A DNA stretch of 64,000 nucleotides from Diphasiastrum complanatum (lineage: Eukaryota > Streptophyta > Lycopodiopsida > Lycopodiales > Lycopodiaceae). The notes under the pieces are model-generated. The model did not search any database. It was not told the DNA's origin and saw nothing but the letters and a program-made list of their open reading frames with translations. A program made the position numbers and the translations under genes. Positions 25,413-37,329 of this stretch are shown piece by piece. The first letter of the stretch is position 1. Each line of letters opens with the position of its first letter. The stretch lies in contig CM055100.1 in the NCBI GenBank assembly GCA_029204225.1, forward strand, positions 1,648,587-1,712,586. Direction: 5' to 3'.

Positions 25413-26022
25413 GTCAAAGAGCTTAGTTGATGATCCAAAAATCTTCATTTTGGTGAAAGCATTGGTGCTAGATTCATTTTGAAGGAGGGCGACCTTTTCT
25501 AATAGTTTACTTGTAATGTTGAGGTTCAGATTAGTGTGTAAAGTTTAGATGTACTTCTCACATGTGTGAGAAGCTGCTGGAGTTGTACTTTCACCAAAAC
25601 TTTGTGTTTTTTTTTAATTTTTGAGCTTCAAAGAAGTTGTGAAGAGTGAAACTAGTGATGTGCTTATGAAAATCCATTTTTTCCATTATAGATTTGATGA
25701 GTAAATGGCATTAGAAGCTTAATCAAACCTACAAATCCTTGAGAGAGGGTTTGAGGCTTATGTTTTCTAGTTCAAGAGTGAAACTAAAACCATTCTAAAC
25801 ACCATTGGAAGGCATTGGCACTTCCAAGAGTCAAATCCAAGCTTCTAAGTGAATAGATTGTGTAGATTACATTTTTCCAAATCTTTTTGAGTTCAAGATC
25901 ATTATAGATCTTGCTTCTTGAGTCTTGTGAGATTCAAGAGAGTAACATTGTAGCTAAATTCTGAGAAAGAGAGAAGGGAGAGCCTTTGAATAGTACATTT
26001 GTTGTACTTGTTACTAGATAAA
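25413..26022 (+). other. Copia B untranslated leader
   Basis: No coding similarity between the primer site and the gag start. Confidence 0.6.
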
Positions 26023-27075
26023 ATGGGTTCAATTGGAGCCTATCTTCTTGAGGCTAGTGAAAGGCTAAATTCTAATAATTATTCAACTTGGAAAGTGAGA
26101 ATGGAGTCACTACTTGTGCTCCAAGAAATGTATCATCTTGTCATAGGAGAGGAAGAAGAACCTCAAGGAGGGCAAGATCTAGTGAGGTACAAAAGGAGAG
26201 CTAGACTAGCATTACATTGTCTAAAAATGAATGTTAGTAATGAACTTCTAAAGGAAGTGGCATCTTGTACCTCGGCCAAGGAGGCATGGGACTACCTTAA
26301 AGGGATTTATGAATCCAAAAATACCTCTAGAGTGCTTATGATTAGAAACAAAGTTATTCAAAGCATTAGAGGGAGTGATGAGAGTGCTCAAGAGTATATC
26401 TTGAGAATAAAATCTCTCAACAAAGAACTTTCCATCATTAGTGAGGGTATTCATGATGATGAACTTGTTCAAATAATTTTGAATGGTCTTGGAGATGAGT
26501 TTTCCAATCTTGTACAAAGATTTGCTATTCAAGATGCACTACCTTCCATTGACAAGCTCCATAGTGTGCTTGTGGCCGAGGAGAGTAGGATCCTTCATGT
26601 CAAGCAAAGGATTGGATCCTTGAAGTTGCATGATGGTGATGAGAAGGCCAACTTCTCAAGCAAAGGAAAGGCAAAGTCAAAGAAGAAGATCCAACAAAAG
26701 GAGACCAAAAGTGATGATCAATCATCAAGCTCCAAAGGTAAAAAGATCAAGTGCTTCTTTTGTGGAAAGAAGGGGCACTTTGCAACCGAGTGTTTCAAGA
26801 AGAAGAATGCACAAGGAGAGAGCAAACAAGGCAAGCTCACTCTTGAGGAAGATGAGGATGAAATGGATTCATCCTTGATGGCTTCTACATCAACATCCAA
26901 GAGATACTCCAATGACACATGGTGGATTGATAGTGGGGCTAGTTCCCACATGACATTCCAAAAGGATTTTTTCTCAACTCTTGTACATTTTGTAGGTTGT
27001 AAAAAGTCTATTCTAACAGCAAGTGATCAAGAATGTAGAATAGATGGAGTGGGAACTATTCTCTTAAGTCTTGGA
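26023..27075 (+). pseudogene. Copia B gag and protease start
   Basis: Start chosen at 26023 (MGSIGAYLLEASERL), shared with the related copies; an upstream ATG at 25999 adds eight residues. It is open without stops for 350 codons: gag body with STWKVRMES and KEAWDYLKGIYES, a CCHC zinc knuckle (CFFCGKKGHFATEC) near 26755-26796, then protease WWIDSGASSHMTF near 26923. Similarity to this family stops after GTILLSLG (about 27075), where the nested element's sequence takes over in the same open frame for another 20 codons. Confidence 0.9.
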
Positions 27076-27129
27076 CTACAGCTTCAGTCATGCACCTTCA
27101 CAATCAGCTACAATCCATACAATGGGATG

Positions 27130-28082
27130 ACAACCAGTTAGATCAACATGTTGAGAAGATCAGAACAATCTTCGCTCAACTCGCTGCATCAGGATAGGAC
27201 CACCAGGTCCCAGCACCAGAGCAACTGATGTACTTTATGAAATCTCTATCGACATCCTATCAGCTGCTGAGAATGCTCATACTAAGTCTACTAGATATGA
27301 CATTCGTCAAAGCAGTAAGTCTTGTCGCTGATGAGAGACTGATGAGAGACGAAGGAGAGGGAAGAAGTGAACAAGAAAAGGCTCTCTTCACGAAAGGAAA
27401 GAAGAAGAACAAAAACAAGCCAAGATTAGAGAAGATGAAGTCCTCAAATCAACAATCTTCTTCCTGCGATCACTGCCACAAACCAGGCCATACGACCAGC
27501 AAATGCTGGTTCAATCTAGCAATACCTTGCGTGCACTGCAAGAAGAAAGGGCATTCTACATACGACTGCAGATTCAACCCAAAAAGGAAAAACAAAGATG
27601 AAAAGGCAAATGTTGCAGAGTCATTAAAGGATTCTGAAAGAGGTGACGAAGCTTTCACGATACTCGACGAAACTTTGACAAGCTACTCTGAACACAACTA
27701 CGATGTAGTCATCGATTCAGGAGCAACATCTCACATAACCTGCAACAAGAAGATCTTGATCAACTTTCGCGAACTCGAAAATGACAGAGCAGTGATTCTA
27801 GGCGATGGAAGCAGACACAATGTCAAAGGCATCGGCTCTCTACAGCTACGAACACTGTCAGGCCAAGCAGAGTTGTCAGGAGCACTCTATGTGCCCTCAC
27901 TTAGAAATGATCTGCTATATGTATCCAAGATGGCAGATCTAGGCATTCGAGTTTTGTTCAATGGCAACACTTGCCGTATGATCGAGAAAACAACAAACAA
28001 GTTGCTGACGGTCGGATGCAGAGAAGGAAATCTCTACCAGGCCAAAATAATCAGCAACCCTGAAAGCATATTAAGTGCATAA
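27130..28082 (+). pseudogene. Copia D gag and protease with two zinc knuckles
   Basis: An in-frame stop at about 27197 splits the gag body (QLDQHVEKIRTIFAQLAASG before it, PAPEQLMYFMKSLSTSYQ after it). Two CCHC knuckles follow in tandem: CDHCHKPGHTTSKC and CVHCKKKGHSTYDC, both with perfect C-x2-C-x4-H-x4-C spacing. The protease is VVIDSGATSHITC, followed by ALYVPSLRNDLLYVSKM. The frame ends with a stop at 28080-28082. Confidence 0.88.
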
Positions 28083-28102
28083 AAAACCGAAGATCAGCTC
28101 CA

Positions 28103-29570
28103 TTGCCAAAAAACAGGAAAATAGTTGATTGCAAGTGGGTGTACAAGAAAAAGCTAAAATTAGATGGCACTATTGGCCGCTACAAGGCAAGGCTTGTCGC
28201 AAAGGGCTACACGCAGAGATATGGTGTTGACTATTTCAACACATATTCGCCCATGGTGAAGATGACAAGCATAAGGCTACTCCTTGCATACGCCACACAG
28301 TACAATCTGAAAATTCACCAGATTGACGTGAAAACAGCCTTTCTCCATGGGAATCTAGAGGAGGAAATCTTCATGAAGCAACCTGAAGGCTATGAAGACC
28401 CCGACAACAGACAATATGTCTGTTGATTGCAGAGATGCATCTACGGTCTAAAACAGGCATCACGGGCCTGGTACAAAAAGCTTGATGGTCTTCTGAAGTC
28501 TCTAGACTTCAACCCTACTCAATCAGCCTGTAATGTCTACATCAAAAGAGTAGGAAAGGATTTTGTGATACTGACCATTTTTGTGGATGATTCGTTGATG
28601 ATATGAAATTCCTTGATGCTGATCAAAGACACGAAAAGTCAGATTTCTAAAAGCTACGAAATCACAGATCTTGGAGAAGCAACAAAATGCCTAGGACTGG
28701 AGATCAGAAGAGATCGAACAAATGGTGAAATGCACTTGAGTCAGTCATAATATTCTAGAAAAGTGCTGAAGCAGTACCACATGATGGACTGCAAAGAGAA
28801 AGCCACACCAATGATAGTTGGAACCAAGCTCATGAAACAGGATTGTCCAAAAACAGAAGAGAAAGAACAGAAGATGGTAGGTATACCCTACCAAAACTTA
28901 ATCGGGAGTCTAATGTACTTGACAATCTGTACCAGAACGGATCTGACCTTCTCTGTTTACGCATTGTTTCAATTCTGTTCCAATCCTGGTCTAGCACAGT
29001 GGAAAATGGCCAAACGAATCCTACAGTATTTGAAGGGTACCCAGAATATTGGATTAACCTACAGAGCTAGAAACGAGGAGAAAGGATTCGAGCTGTATCA
29101 CTACAGTGATGCGAGCTGGGTGAGCTGCAAGGATGATAGCAAGTCCATTACTGGAGGATGGTGTGCGGAGCTGCAATCAGCTGGATATGCAAAAAGCAAA
29201 CCCTGATAGCTCAATCCTCTTGCGAAGCTAAGTATGTCGCAGCCTCGAAAGTGGCAAATGAGGTAGTGTGGCTGCAGATGATGTTAGAGGCAATCGGGAT
29301 ACCACAAGAGGGGCCAAGCATGATGATGATGGACTCCCAGAGTGCCATCTATCTGTCCTAGGATCCTGTCTTCCATTCAAAGATGAAGCACATTCCTCTG
29401 AAGTACCATCACATTTGAGATTTGATCTCGAAAGGAGAGGTCCAGGTCCAGTTCATAAAATCAGAAAGTATAATTGCAGATCTCCTCACGAAACCGCTTG
29501 ACAAGCCACTCTTTACCAAGCAAAGAGAGACAATTGGATTGAATTTCCAAAGCTGCAAGGTTCAAGAGGG
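28103..29570 (+). pseudogene. Copia D reverse transcriptase and RNase H
   Basis: RT: WVYKKKLKLDG, KARLVAKGYTQ, IHQIDVKTAFLHGNLEEEIF, YGLKQASRAWYKKL and FVDD (for YVDD), broken by stops at about 28424, 28604 and 28748. RNase H: YSDASWVSCKDD, then after a frame change near 29160 LIAQSSCEAKYVAAS, MMDSQSAIYLS and a tail with ADLLTKPLDKPLF. The order and motifs are those of Copia pol; the integrase is deleted. Confidence 0.88.
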
Positions 29571-29572
29571 AG

Positions 29573-30340
29573 TGTCAGAAATGGTGAACTCCTGCAACTT
29601 TGTCGCAGCACGAACAAGACACGAAGATCGAACGAGAACAATTCGCGAAAGTCACCATGTCTTTGACTTGAAGCACGAATGATTCGCGAATCATAAACAC
29701 ACCTCCGGGACCACAAACCGCAAAAGGGGCACAGAACGAAGACTACGAAAAGAAACAAAAAGAATGAAACAAACGAAGAGAAATCCTTCGCGCTGCCAAC
29801 TGGCAGCTCAACGGGCTTCATGCCCAACTAAAACAAATAGCAACGACGGAGACTAACTAACTAGATGATTAGCGTTAACTAGTCTTGTGATTCTACGTTT
29901 AGCTATCTTGTAAACTCCACATAGTGGAAGTATAAACGATTCTCTCTAGATTATAATAAAAGAAGAGAAAAAGAAAAAGAAAAAAAGAGATAGTGAATAC
30001 ATAAGAAACAGAGAGAGACGTAGCGAATAGAGTAAGACTCGCAAAAAATATTATAGCTGTGCATGAAAATCTGCCAACGAGCAGAACACAACGAAAGAGC
30101 AGAGAGTCATTCCACCAACGAGCGAGACACTGACGATCTCGCTCTAAAACCAAATTGACGATATAATCGCTCTATTTCATGTATCTCTTGGCCTTGTGCT
30201 GTGTCTCTTGATTGCTATAATAAAACATGATCTGTGATGCATAGTCGAGTGTCTGGGATCCCGTAAGAGCTTCCGCATGAAAAGAAAATTCATAGACAGA
30301 AAATTTTTTGCGAATTAGAAGAGAGGACGAACATGAAACA
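29573..30340 (+). repeat. Copia D 3' LTR-like tail
   Basis: Starts TGTCAGAAATGG shortly after the end of the RNase H frame, as an LTR would. It contains AT-rich promoter- and poly(A)-like sequence. I cannot fix the right end: Copia B integrase coding resumes by about 30355. No partner LTR is present. Confidence 0.55.
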
Positions 30341-30354
30341 AGTCAAAGGCTTTC

Positions 30355-31765
30355 GTGATAGAGAGAACTTACATGTACTTATAGTCCTCAACAAAATGGT
30401 ATAGCCGAGAGGATGAATAGAACATTTTGTGAGTGTGATAAGGCTTTGAGGTTAGATGCATCTCTACCTAAGTCCTTTTGGGGAGAGGCTATTATTTGTG
30501 CAACTTATTTGTGTAATAGATTGCCATGTAAGCCCATTGGAGGCATAACATCTTGTGAGGCTCTATTTTGTAAGAAGCCGAATCTTAAAGATCTAAGAAT
30601 TTTTTGATCTACTTGCTATGTTATTCAAGCATTAGATACAAGAAAAAAGGATGATCCTACTTCTATAAAAGGGATCTTTGTCGGTTATGTTGAAAATAGC
30701 AAAGGATATAGAGTCTATAATCCAATCACTAAAAAGATTCAAGTGAGTAGAGATGTTACTTTTGATGAAGGTAACTACTACAAGTTGAATGAGAAAGCTT
30801 CTAATCCATCTTATGTCAAGGATCTTGCAAGGTTTGAGGAGGAGGCTACATGTGATCAAGATCTTGAAGATCCATCTCAAGATCCGAGGACTCCAAGGAG
30901 ATCTACAAGAAGGAAGGCCGAGCCTTCAAGGCTCACCTATGTTGACAAAGGTGAACAAAGGGAAGATCTTCATTCACTTACCTCTTACACTTTTCTAACT
31001 TCTATGTTTGATGAGCCAAGTTGCTTTGAAGAGGCGAGTCACAAGAATGGAGGGATGCCATGCAAAAGGAGTATGATGCTCTTATGGAGAATCGTACATG
31101 GAAGCTTGTGGATCTTCCTCATGGAAGAAAACCACTTGAGTGCAAATGGATCTGTAGATTGGCCTCTATTTCAACTTGATGTGACTAATGCATTTCTCAA
31201 TGGATATTTGGAAGAGGAGATCTTCATGAGGCAAGTTGAGGGCTTAATAAAAGAAGATCAAGAGGAAAAAGTGTGTTTGTTGCTAAGAAGCCTTTATGGG
31301 CTTAAGCAAGCACCTAGAGCTTGGTACTCTAGGTTGATTGTAAGTGCATATGATCCTTCTTTGTACTTAAGATTTAATGATGGTAAGATCATTATTCTAA
31401 TTTTGTATGTGAATGACATTATCCTTAGTGGAAATGATCATGATGGTATACAAGAAGTGAAAGTAGCATTGTTTAAAGAGTTTAAGATGGTGGACCTTGG
31501 TAATCTTCATTTCATATTAGGAATATAAGTTTCAAGAGGCAAGGATTTGAGTTTTATTTGTCAATCCAAATATGCTTCTTCTATTTTAGAAAAGTTTGAA
31601 ATGAAAGATTGTAAAGGAGTAGAAACTCCTATGGAGCAAAATGTAAAAGTTTCCAATAGTGATGATGAAGCATCCTTTGAGGACATGACACTATATAGGA
31701 GACTTGTAGGCTCTTTGATCTATCTTACTATAACTAGGCCTGATCTCGAAGTTATAGTGTAGGTA
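30355..31765 (+). pseudogene. Copia B integrase end and reverse transcriptase
   Basis: Integrase resumes at YSPQQNGIAERMNRTF with its catalytic Glu, then SFWGEAIICATYLCNRLP and a stop at about 30605. The linker (30743 on) leads to [34 protein letters not shown] and YVND at the active site, where the first Asp of the usual YVDD pair has become Asn's neighbour (D to N in the pair). It continues through FKMVDLGNLHFILGI, a stop, then RLVGSLIYLTITRPDL. Part of the RT start is missing between about 31130 and 31160. Confidence 0.88.
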
Positions 31766-32351
31766 AACTTAGCCAATCTATGCAAAATCCATTGGTTTGT
31801 CATTGGAAAAATGCAAAAAGGGTGTTGAGGTACATCTCGGCCACCAAGAACTTTGGCATTTTATATGATGGATCTAATCTTGCCTTAAGGGCATATTCGA
31901 ATGGTGATTTTGTAGGATAGGAGGTCCACAAGTGCTTTTGCTACCTTCCTTTGCAATGGCATAGTGTCTTGGCTTTCCAAAAAGCAAGATACTATTTCTC
32001 TGTCTTCAATCGAATTGGAATACAAGGCACTAACATCCACAATCAAAAAAAAAAATCCTGTGGTTGAAGAGGCTTTTGGTGGAGTTGCAAGTCAGGGAGG
32101 CCGAGGAGCAGCCAATAATATTTTGTGACAACCAATCAAGCCAAGCATTAGCAACCAATCCCACATTCCATGCAAGGAGCAAGCACATAGAGATTGCTCG
32201 CCATTTTGTGAGGGAAAAGGTTCAAGCAAAGGAGATCAAGCTACATCATGTGTCTTCTTCAGATTGCCTTATTGATCTACTCACTAAAGCCTTGCCAAAG
32301 GCTTCATTTATCAAGTTAAGATCAGCTTTAGGAGTTGTAAATAGACTATAG
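31766..32351 (+). pseudogene. Copia B RNase H
   Basis: Scattered over frames at first (ISLSSIELEYKALTS, about 31995-32040), then open from 32064: IFCDNQSSQALATNP, ARSKHIEIARHFVREKV and CLIDLLTKALPK, the usual Copia RNase H end. Stop at 32349-32351. Confidence 0.88.
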
Positions 32352-32378
32352 TTGTATCATGTAAAAAATGAAGAGTAG

Positions 32379-32639
32379 TGTTAAAATTTAGCAATTTTCA
32401 CATGGTTTTTGATGTATCTTTGACATCTATGTGGATCCACACGTGTGAGGACCTGTCCACATGTGTGAAATGACACTTGTAATATTTAGATCCATTTTTA
32501 TTAGCTTTCATTTGAGTCTAATATGACATCTCCTAAATTATAGGAGCTAGGTCCTAGATTGTAGGAATCTAGAAGGTCAACACAAACCCTTTGTGATCAT
32601 TTGTAGATCAAATTCAGTCCTTTTCTCTGAAATTTGACA
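32379..32639 (+). repeat. Copia B 3' LTR with internal deletion
   Basis: Begins TGTTAAAATTTAGC and ends AAATTTGACA. Compared with the 602-bp 5' LTR it is only 261 bp: the sequence jumps from CAACACAAACC to CTTTGTGATCATTTG, losing about 340 bp in the middle. CACGTG is kept at 32440; the second copy has become CACATG. Confidence 0.9.
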
Positions 32640-33036
32640 CAATTAAATTACAAGGCATAATTAAAAGAATGAATCAGCTCCTAATGCTAGTCGTGAGTTT
32701 TATTGTTGTTGCATGGACCAACGTCTGCCCTACACTCTATACCCTCTTTGTTAGAGATGTCGTCGTACAATAATTGCTCATAGGTCATAATTTAAATGTA
32801 ACGTAATGTAAGAGAGTTTCCTTACAGTTCTCTTACATGCAGTGATCATAATGCCTCATAAGAGAAAATTTTACGGGTTACTTACTGACCTTTTAAGAGT
32901 TATTTGAAGGCTCTTTACGTGCTCCTTACATGGAGCAATCATAGTTGTAGTCATTGTCAAATTAGTTGCTTAGTGTAAAAGCTAGATTATATAGGTAACT
33001 AGCTCTATTTAGAGTGGTATCATGCTAGTCGAAACT
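32640..33036. other. Copia B right target duplication and flank
   Basis: CAATT at 32640-32644 is the target duplication. Beyond it no gene is visible; ATGCAGTGATCAT and ATGGAGCAATCAT near 32840 and 32930 suggest a weak duplication. Confidence 0.6.
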
Positions 33037-33228
33037 GTCGACAATTTTGTTGATTCGAACTGGAGTCAAAACAGTCGACAATTTGTCAAATTGAGTTGGA
33101 GTAGAAACAGTTGATAATTTGTCGATTCGAGTTGGAGTCAAAACAAGCAACAAGTTGTTGATTCGAGTTGGAGTCAAAACAGTCAACAATTTGTCAATTC
33201 GAGTTGGACAGTTGACAATTTGTCGATG
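33037..33228. repeat. 36-bp minisatellite, about 5.3 copies
   Basis: Consecutive units of 36 bp built on GTCGACAATTTGTC then GATTCGAGTTGGAGTCAAAACA, with a few substitutions per unit and a shorter last full unit. Confidence 0.92.
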
Positions 33229-33325
33229 ATAGTTTAACTATCGAGACTCCCTCAATAGTTTGACTCAATAGTTTGACGATTAGCACTATGATCTATTAAC
33301 AATACTCACAAGCATTGATAAAGCT

Positions 33326-33330
<5 letters not shown>

Positions 33331-33395
<65 letters not shown>
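33331..33395. repeat. (CT)n microsatellite
   Basis: An uninterrupted CT tract of about 65 bp. Confidence 0.98.
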
Positions 33396-33400
<5 letters not shown>

Positions 33401-35339
33401 AAGTATAAAAATAAACAATCCCAAATCCAATAACATAAAGATCCAAACAAAACATGAGAGATGGAGCAAGAAAGAAGAGCAAGGGCGTCCAATTTGATAG
33501 AGGTTCAACTTGCTTTATTGAAATGAACAGGTCAAATGAATCACAAAGTACCACTATATATAGTGGATTTTAGGACTTTGGCCTCAAATCCTATTGGCCA
33601 ATTTCCAACTTATTATTTGAAATTTGAAATTTGAAATTTGGGGGGAACCTTTTTATTCACTAACTTGACTATTAGGCCTTGCGACATTAAATTCCTGAAA
33701 AAAGGCCTAAAGTCCTTTTATTATTTTCTAACTAATCAAATGACTATGTGATCATCGGGTTGGACTTACACACGCAAGGTGCCAAATTCCCCTCACTCAT
33801 TAACTAGGGTTAGGGTTACCTTGGAATCTGCAAACCCTCCAACACTATCCCTTACCAAAACTGGGGACGGTCCCATGACACCTCGCAAGATTGTTACTTG
33901 GGGCTCTGGTTCACCTCGTGCCGGCGGACTTTTATTAGGTGGTAATAAATTTTCTCCATAAACTCCAGACGCGGCTCATTGAAATCTCATGCATGCGATA
34001 AAAGACAGTTATTTACCTTGAACAATCAATTAGATGTTGTCCAAGAAATGAATTTATGATCTCATGATCCACCCAGCATTGTCGTACGAGTCTGGCGATT
34101 GGTAATTGATCTGGGACCTTGTTTGATTCCATCGGTAGATTGGATCAAAACAAAGTATTGGCAAATAGTCATCCCATGTCGTTTAAATTGACGTCAATGT
34201 AGCCAAATCTTACACAAATATTGCTGACTGTCTAACCGCTGGATCTGGTGAAATGATATAATCCTGTGCATATGCTTGTAGGGGCCTATGGAAGTCCACA
34301 GTACGTTATCATCCAGGCTCTTAGGAGAACAGTAAGCAAATCAATCTAACAGCAACAAGCAAAATGATCCTTCACAATAGAATCTATTCGGCGCTGATCA
34401 CTACTAAAATGTCTCTGATCAGCTTTGCTTGATTTTGCCTACGTGAAACTTACTCTAGAAGGATTTTCACTCGTCATGATCCAACTTGTGATAATTGCAC
34501 CAAACATGTTCTGTTGGTCTCTTTACCAAGAACTATAACTAGATTCTCGATTTTCGACAATTCAACTATCTCCATCCTCGGAATTAAGCCTTGTGTGTCT
34601 CAGAAACTACATATTAACGAAAAGCAAAGCAAAATTAAATTCAACTATATTGATTTGCAAGAGAGTTGATTTACCAAGTAATCCTATCGATTCAACTCAA
34701 AAAGAATTCAAAGCTATTTAGGACTCAAGTTTCAAACCTTGATAGTATCCAATAATGGTGGTGATGACCATGGCAATCCCAGCCACTATGCCCATGATGC
34801 AATCTTGGCCACATTCTCTTTATAAACAAGCAACAGACAGATACCCACAACCGCACCACGAGATCTAGAAAAATGTCTCTCTCAATTGCTCAATTCGATA
34901 TTTTTTTTTCTCTCTAAGTATTGACTATAAAACATTCTACTTAATTATGTACGCTTTATAGCATCTTGAGTGCATGATAAATTTACATGGTAGGATATTT
35001 GACTATAGTCAAACATATCAATCCTCCACTAAAGTTAAAGGAGAGACTTGCTAAAAATATTAGTAAATAAGTACTATTCGATAGTAGTATGCTCCTAGTA
35101 TTAATGGGCCTACATTATAGCCAATTTTCTAGAGACTTCAATTTTGTTCTAAGATTGTCCTACGACACAAAACACAAAGTGCTCATGTAACTTATCATTT
35201 GGTAGTCGACCCAATGAACATCTAACTTGAGAATTTGTACAAAACTTTTAGTGAGTAAGTTGGACCAATTAACATTTTAGAAAAATTTGTTTTCTTTGGC
35301 ATCGGCCATACGCCCGATAATGTTCACGATAGACGATTA
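33396..35339. other. No gene seen
   Basis: Only short open frames. A small GAAATTT triple repeat lies near 33617-33640. No coding domain or element end was recognised. Confidence 0.4.
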
Positions 35340-35716
35340 AAATTTCTATTTTTCCTATCTCAAAGTGCTACTTCTTATATGGGTAAAAAGTGAACAACAA
35401 ATACATTGTCATCAATTGAATCAAAGTATAAAGTATTAGCGATAACTTCTTTTGAGAAAATTTAGCTGAGAAGATTTCTATAAAAACTTGGAGTCTTGAA
35501 TGAAACACCAACAAAACAACTATGTGAGAGCCAAAGTAGCATTTTTCTATCAAAGAATCATGTCGTTCATGGAAGAAGAAAGCACATTGAGGTCCACTTT
35601 CACTTTGTTCAAGAAAAGTTTTGTCCAATTCATGAGCAAGTTGCATATTTTGTAACTAATCCTCTGTCAAGGAGTAAGCTTGATTGCTTTGAAGGTTTTT
35701 ATGAATATTACATTTG
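35340..35716 (+). pseudogene. Copia RNase H / pol end relic
   Basis: Over two frames: SSIESKYKVLAITS (the usual LSSTEAEYIA block), then from 35496 ETPTKQLCESQSSIFLSKN, RRKHIEVHFHFVQEK and AYFVTNPLSRSKL, matching the DNQSA, RTKHIDVRYHFIRE and ADIFTKPL blocks of Copia RNase H. The first acidic block is not preserved well and stops occur before 35496. Confidence 0.8.
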
Positions 35717-35859
35717 AAGCTTAAGGAGAGGTGTTGAAAATCATAAGCTAGATATATCCAACTATATGTCATGTGCATATCATAGATGGGACCTAAAACT
35801 CTACCCACATCGCCTAGAATGCTCTCGAGAGGTGTGAGGCATGTGCCATATGGCCAAAA

Positions 35860-36420
35860 AGTGAGGGGGCTAACTTGTGGACAGAAATAGCTGACAGGTG
35901 GGCCAATGGCTGGGTTGACCTAATATGAGAACAAACTTCAAAAAATAAAATAATTAGTGTGTTTTTTACGATTGAGCTGGGCTTGATATTTGAAGGGCAA
36001 TCTATCTTTTGAATCAAAATTTTAGAAACTTCATAATGTGTGTCTGCTTGATATTTGAAGGGCAATCTATCTTTTCAATCAAAATTTTAGAAACTTCATA
36101 ATGTGTGTCTACTCAAATAACGATTCGAGTGAAGGACTACCTAGGACATAATAGTGGGACCTCATTTCTATTTACAAATTTGATTGGCTTGTGCCCATTG
36201 ACCAATAGTGCCCATCAACAAATAGTGCCACATGGCCAAGTGAGGGGGCTAGCATGTGAACACAAATAGCTGACAGGTGGGCTACCATTACTAGTGGTTG
36301 GATTGACTTGCGAGAACAAACTTCAAAATAAAAATTTATTTTAGTGTGCTTTTCAAGATTAAGCGCTAATGAGTAGGCTTGAAATTTGAAGGGCATTATA
36401 GTCAAAATTGTAGAAATTCT
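35860..36420. repeat. Duplicated non-coding segments with a 65-bp tandem pair
   Basis: Two exact-length 65-bp units (35982-36046 and 36047-36111) start CTTGATATTTGAAGGGCAA and differ at very few positions. A wider related segment (GTGAGGGGGCTA, ATAGCTGACAGGTGGGC, TTTGAAGGGCA) occurs at about 35862-36010 and again at about 36240-36395. Confidence 0.85.
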
Positions 36421-37218
36421 ATAATGTGTCTAATCAAAATCAACTCTTCCAAATTGAGTTTGGGAACCACCATTACCTAAGGCATTCATTTTTATTGACT
36501 CTAATTTTTAGTCCTCAAAATCGTTAGTTCTGATGGATGAAATCTGAAAATACATAAGCTTAATGAATGGCATCTTGAAATTATGTAGCTATCACATATG
36601 GAATCATTAATAGAATCTTGAAAATTATGTTTGTAACTTCTTTTTTATCAAATTTTCATGTCACACATTCATTATGTATGATAATGGGTGTTTGTTGGTC
36701 CATGGTCAGGATGTATTGGCTAATCTTCTTCGCTTGCCATGATGTCCTTAGAATGGGTCTCCAAACAACCATTATCTAATCCATAGACCATCTCTAAAAG
36801 GAAAATTTGATCGTCTTCTAAAATTCAACTTTTTGAATGTACCTTTCACTCTTAAGTATATCTTTGGGAGCTCTCTTTTAGCTTTGACATAAAATTTGAT
36901 TTTGTTTTAAGATTTAACTTTTCGAATGTACCCTCCAAATTTTAGGGTATCTTTTAGAGCTCCCTTCTTAGCTTTGACTTGATAGTGTAAGCTGTGACTA
37001 TTTGTTAAAAGCTGAAATGTCACTCCCTACTAAAGAGAGTTGAAGCATTAGAATAACTTGCAATAAATTTTTAATTCTTTTGATTTTGTTTTGAAAAGCA
37101 ATACATACTACAAAGATTCTCTTTATACACATCAAACACATTATTTTTCCTCTTTTTTTTTTTTTAAGTCCAAGAGCTTCCTTATGTGGGTATGCTTTTT
37201 TTTTGCCATTTTGTATAT
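36421..37218. other. No gene seen
   Basis: AT-rich sequence with weak internal similarity (ACTTTTCGAATGTACC / ACTTTTTGAATGTACC at about 36828 and 36928). No coding signal. Confidence 0.4.
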
Positions 37219-37272
37219 TGTGTGTGTGTGTGTGTGTGTGTTTTAATTTCTTTTCCTGTTGCTTTTGAGGCT

Positions 37273-37308
<36 letters not shown>

Positions 37309-37329
37309 TAGTCGATCGATCGATCGATG
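37219..37329. repeat. Two (TG)n tracts and a CGAT run
   Basis: TG tracts at 37219-37241 and 37277-37305 separated by 35 bp, then GTCGATCGATCGATCGATGAT at about 37310-37329 (tandem CGAT). Confidence 0.95.

Larger units (their letters stand above)
27080..30340 (+). mobile_element. Nested Copia D (different lineage), truncated
   Basis: The block has its own gag, protease, RT, RNase H and an LTR-like tail on the plus strand, all clearly different from Copia B. It starts inside gag (no 5' LTR or leader) and lacks the whole integrase region: the protease segment ends at 28082 and RT coding starts about 28103. It is inserted into the Copia B protease. Confidence 0.85.
24796..32639 (+). mobile_element. 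Copia B: Ty1/Copia element with a second Copia nested inside
   Basis: Bounded by the CAATT duplication. Order: 5' LTR (24796-25397), primer site, leader, gag and start of protease (26023 to about 27075), a foreign Copia block (about 27080-30340), then Copia B integrase end, RT and RNase H (about 30355-32351) and a shortened 3' LTR (32379-32639). The rest of the protease and the first half of integrase are absent, so the nested insertion came with a deletion. Stops, frameshifts and a YVND in place of YVDD at the RT active site show it is dead. Gag is of the same type as in Copia A and the copy in intron 11 of the transporter gene. Confidence 0.92.
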
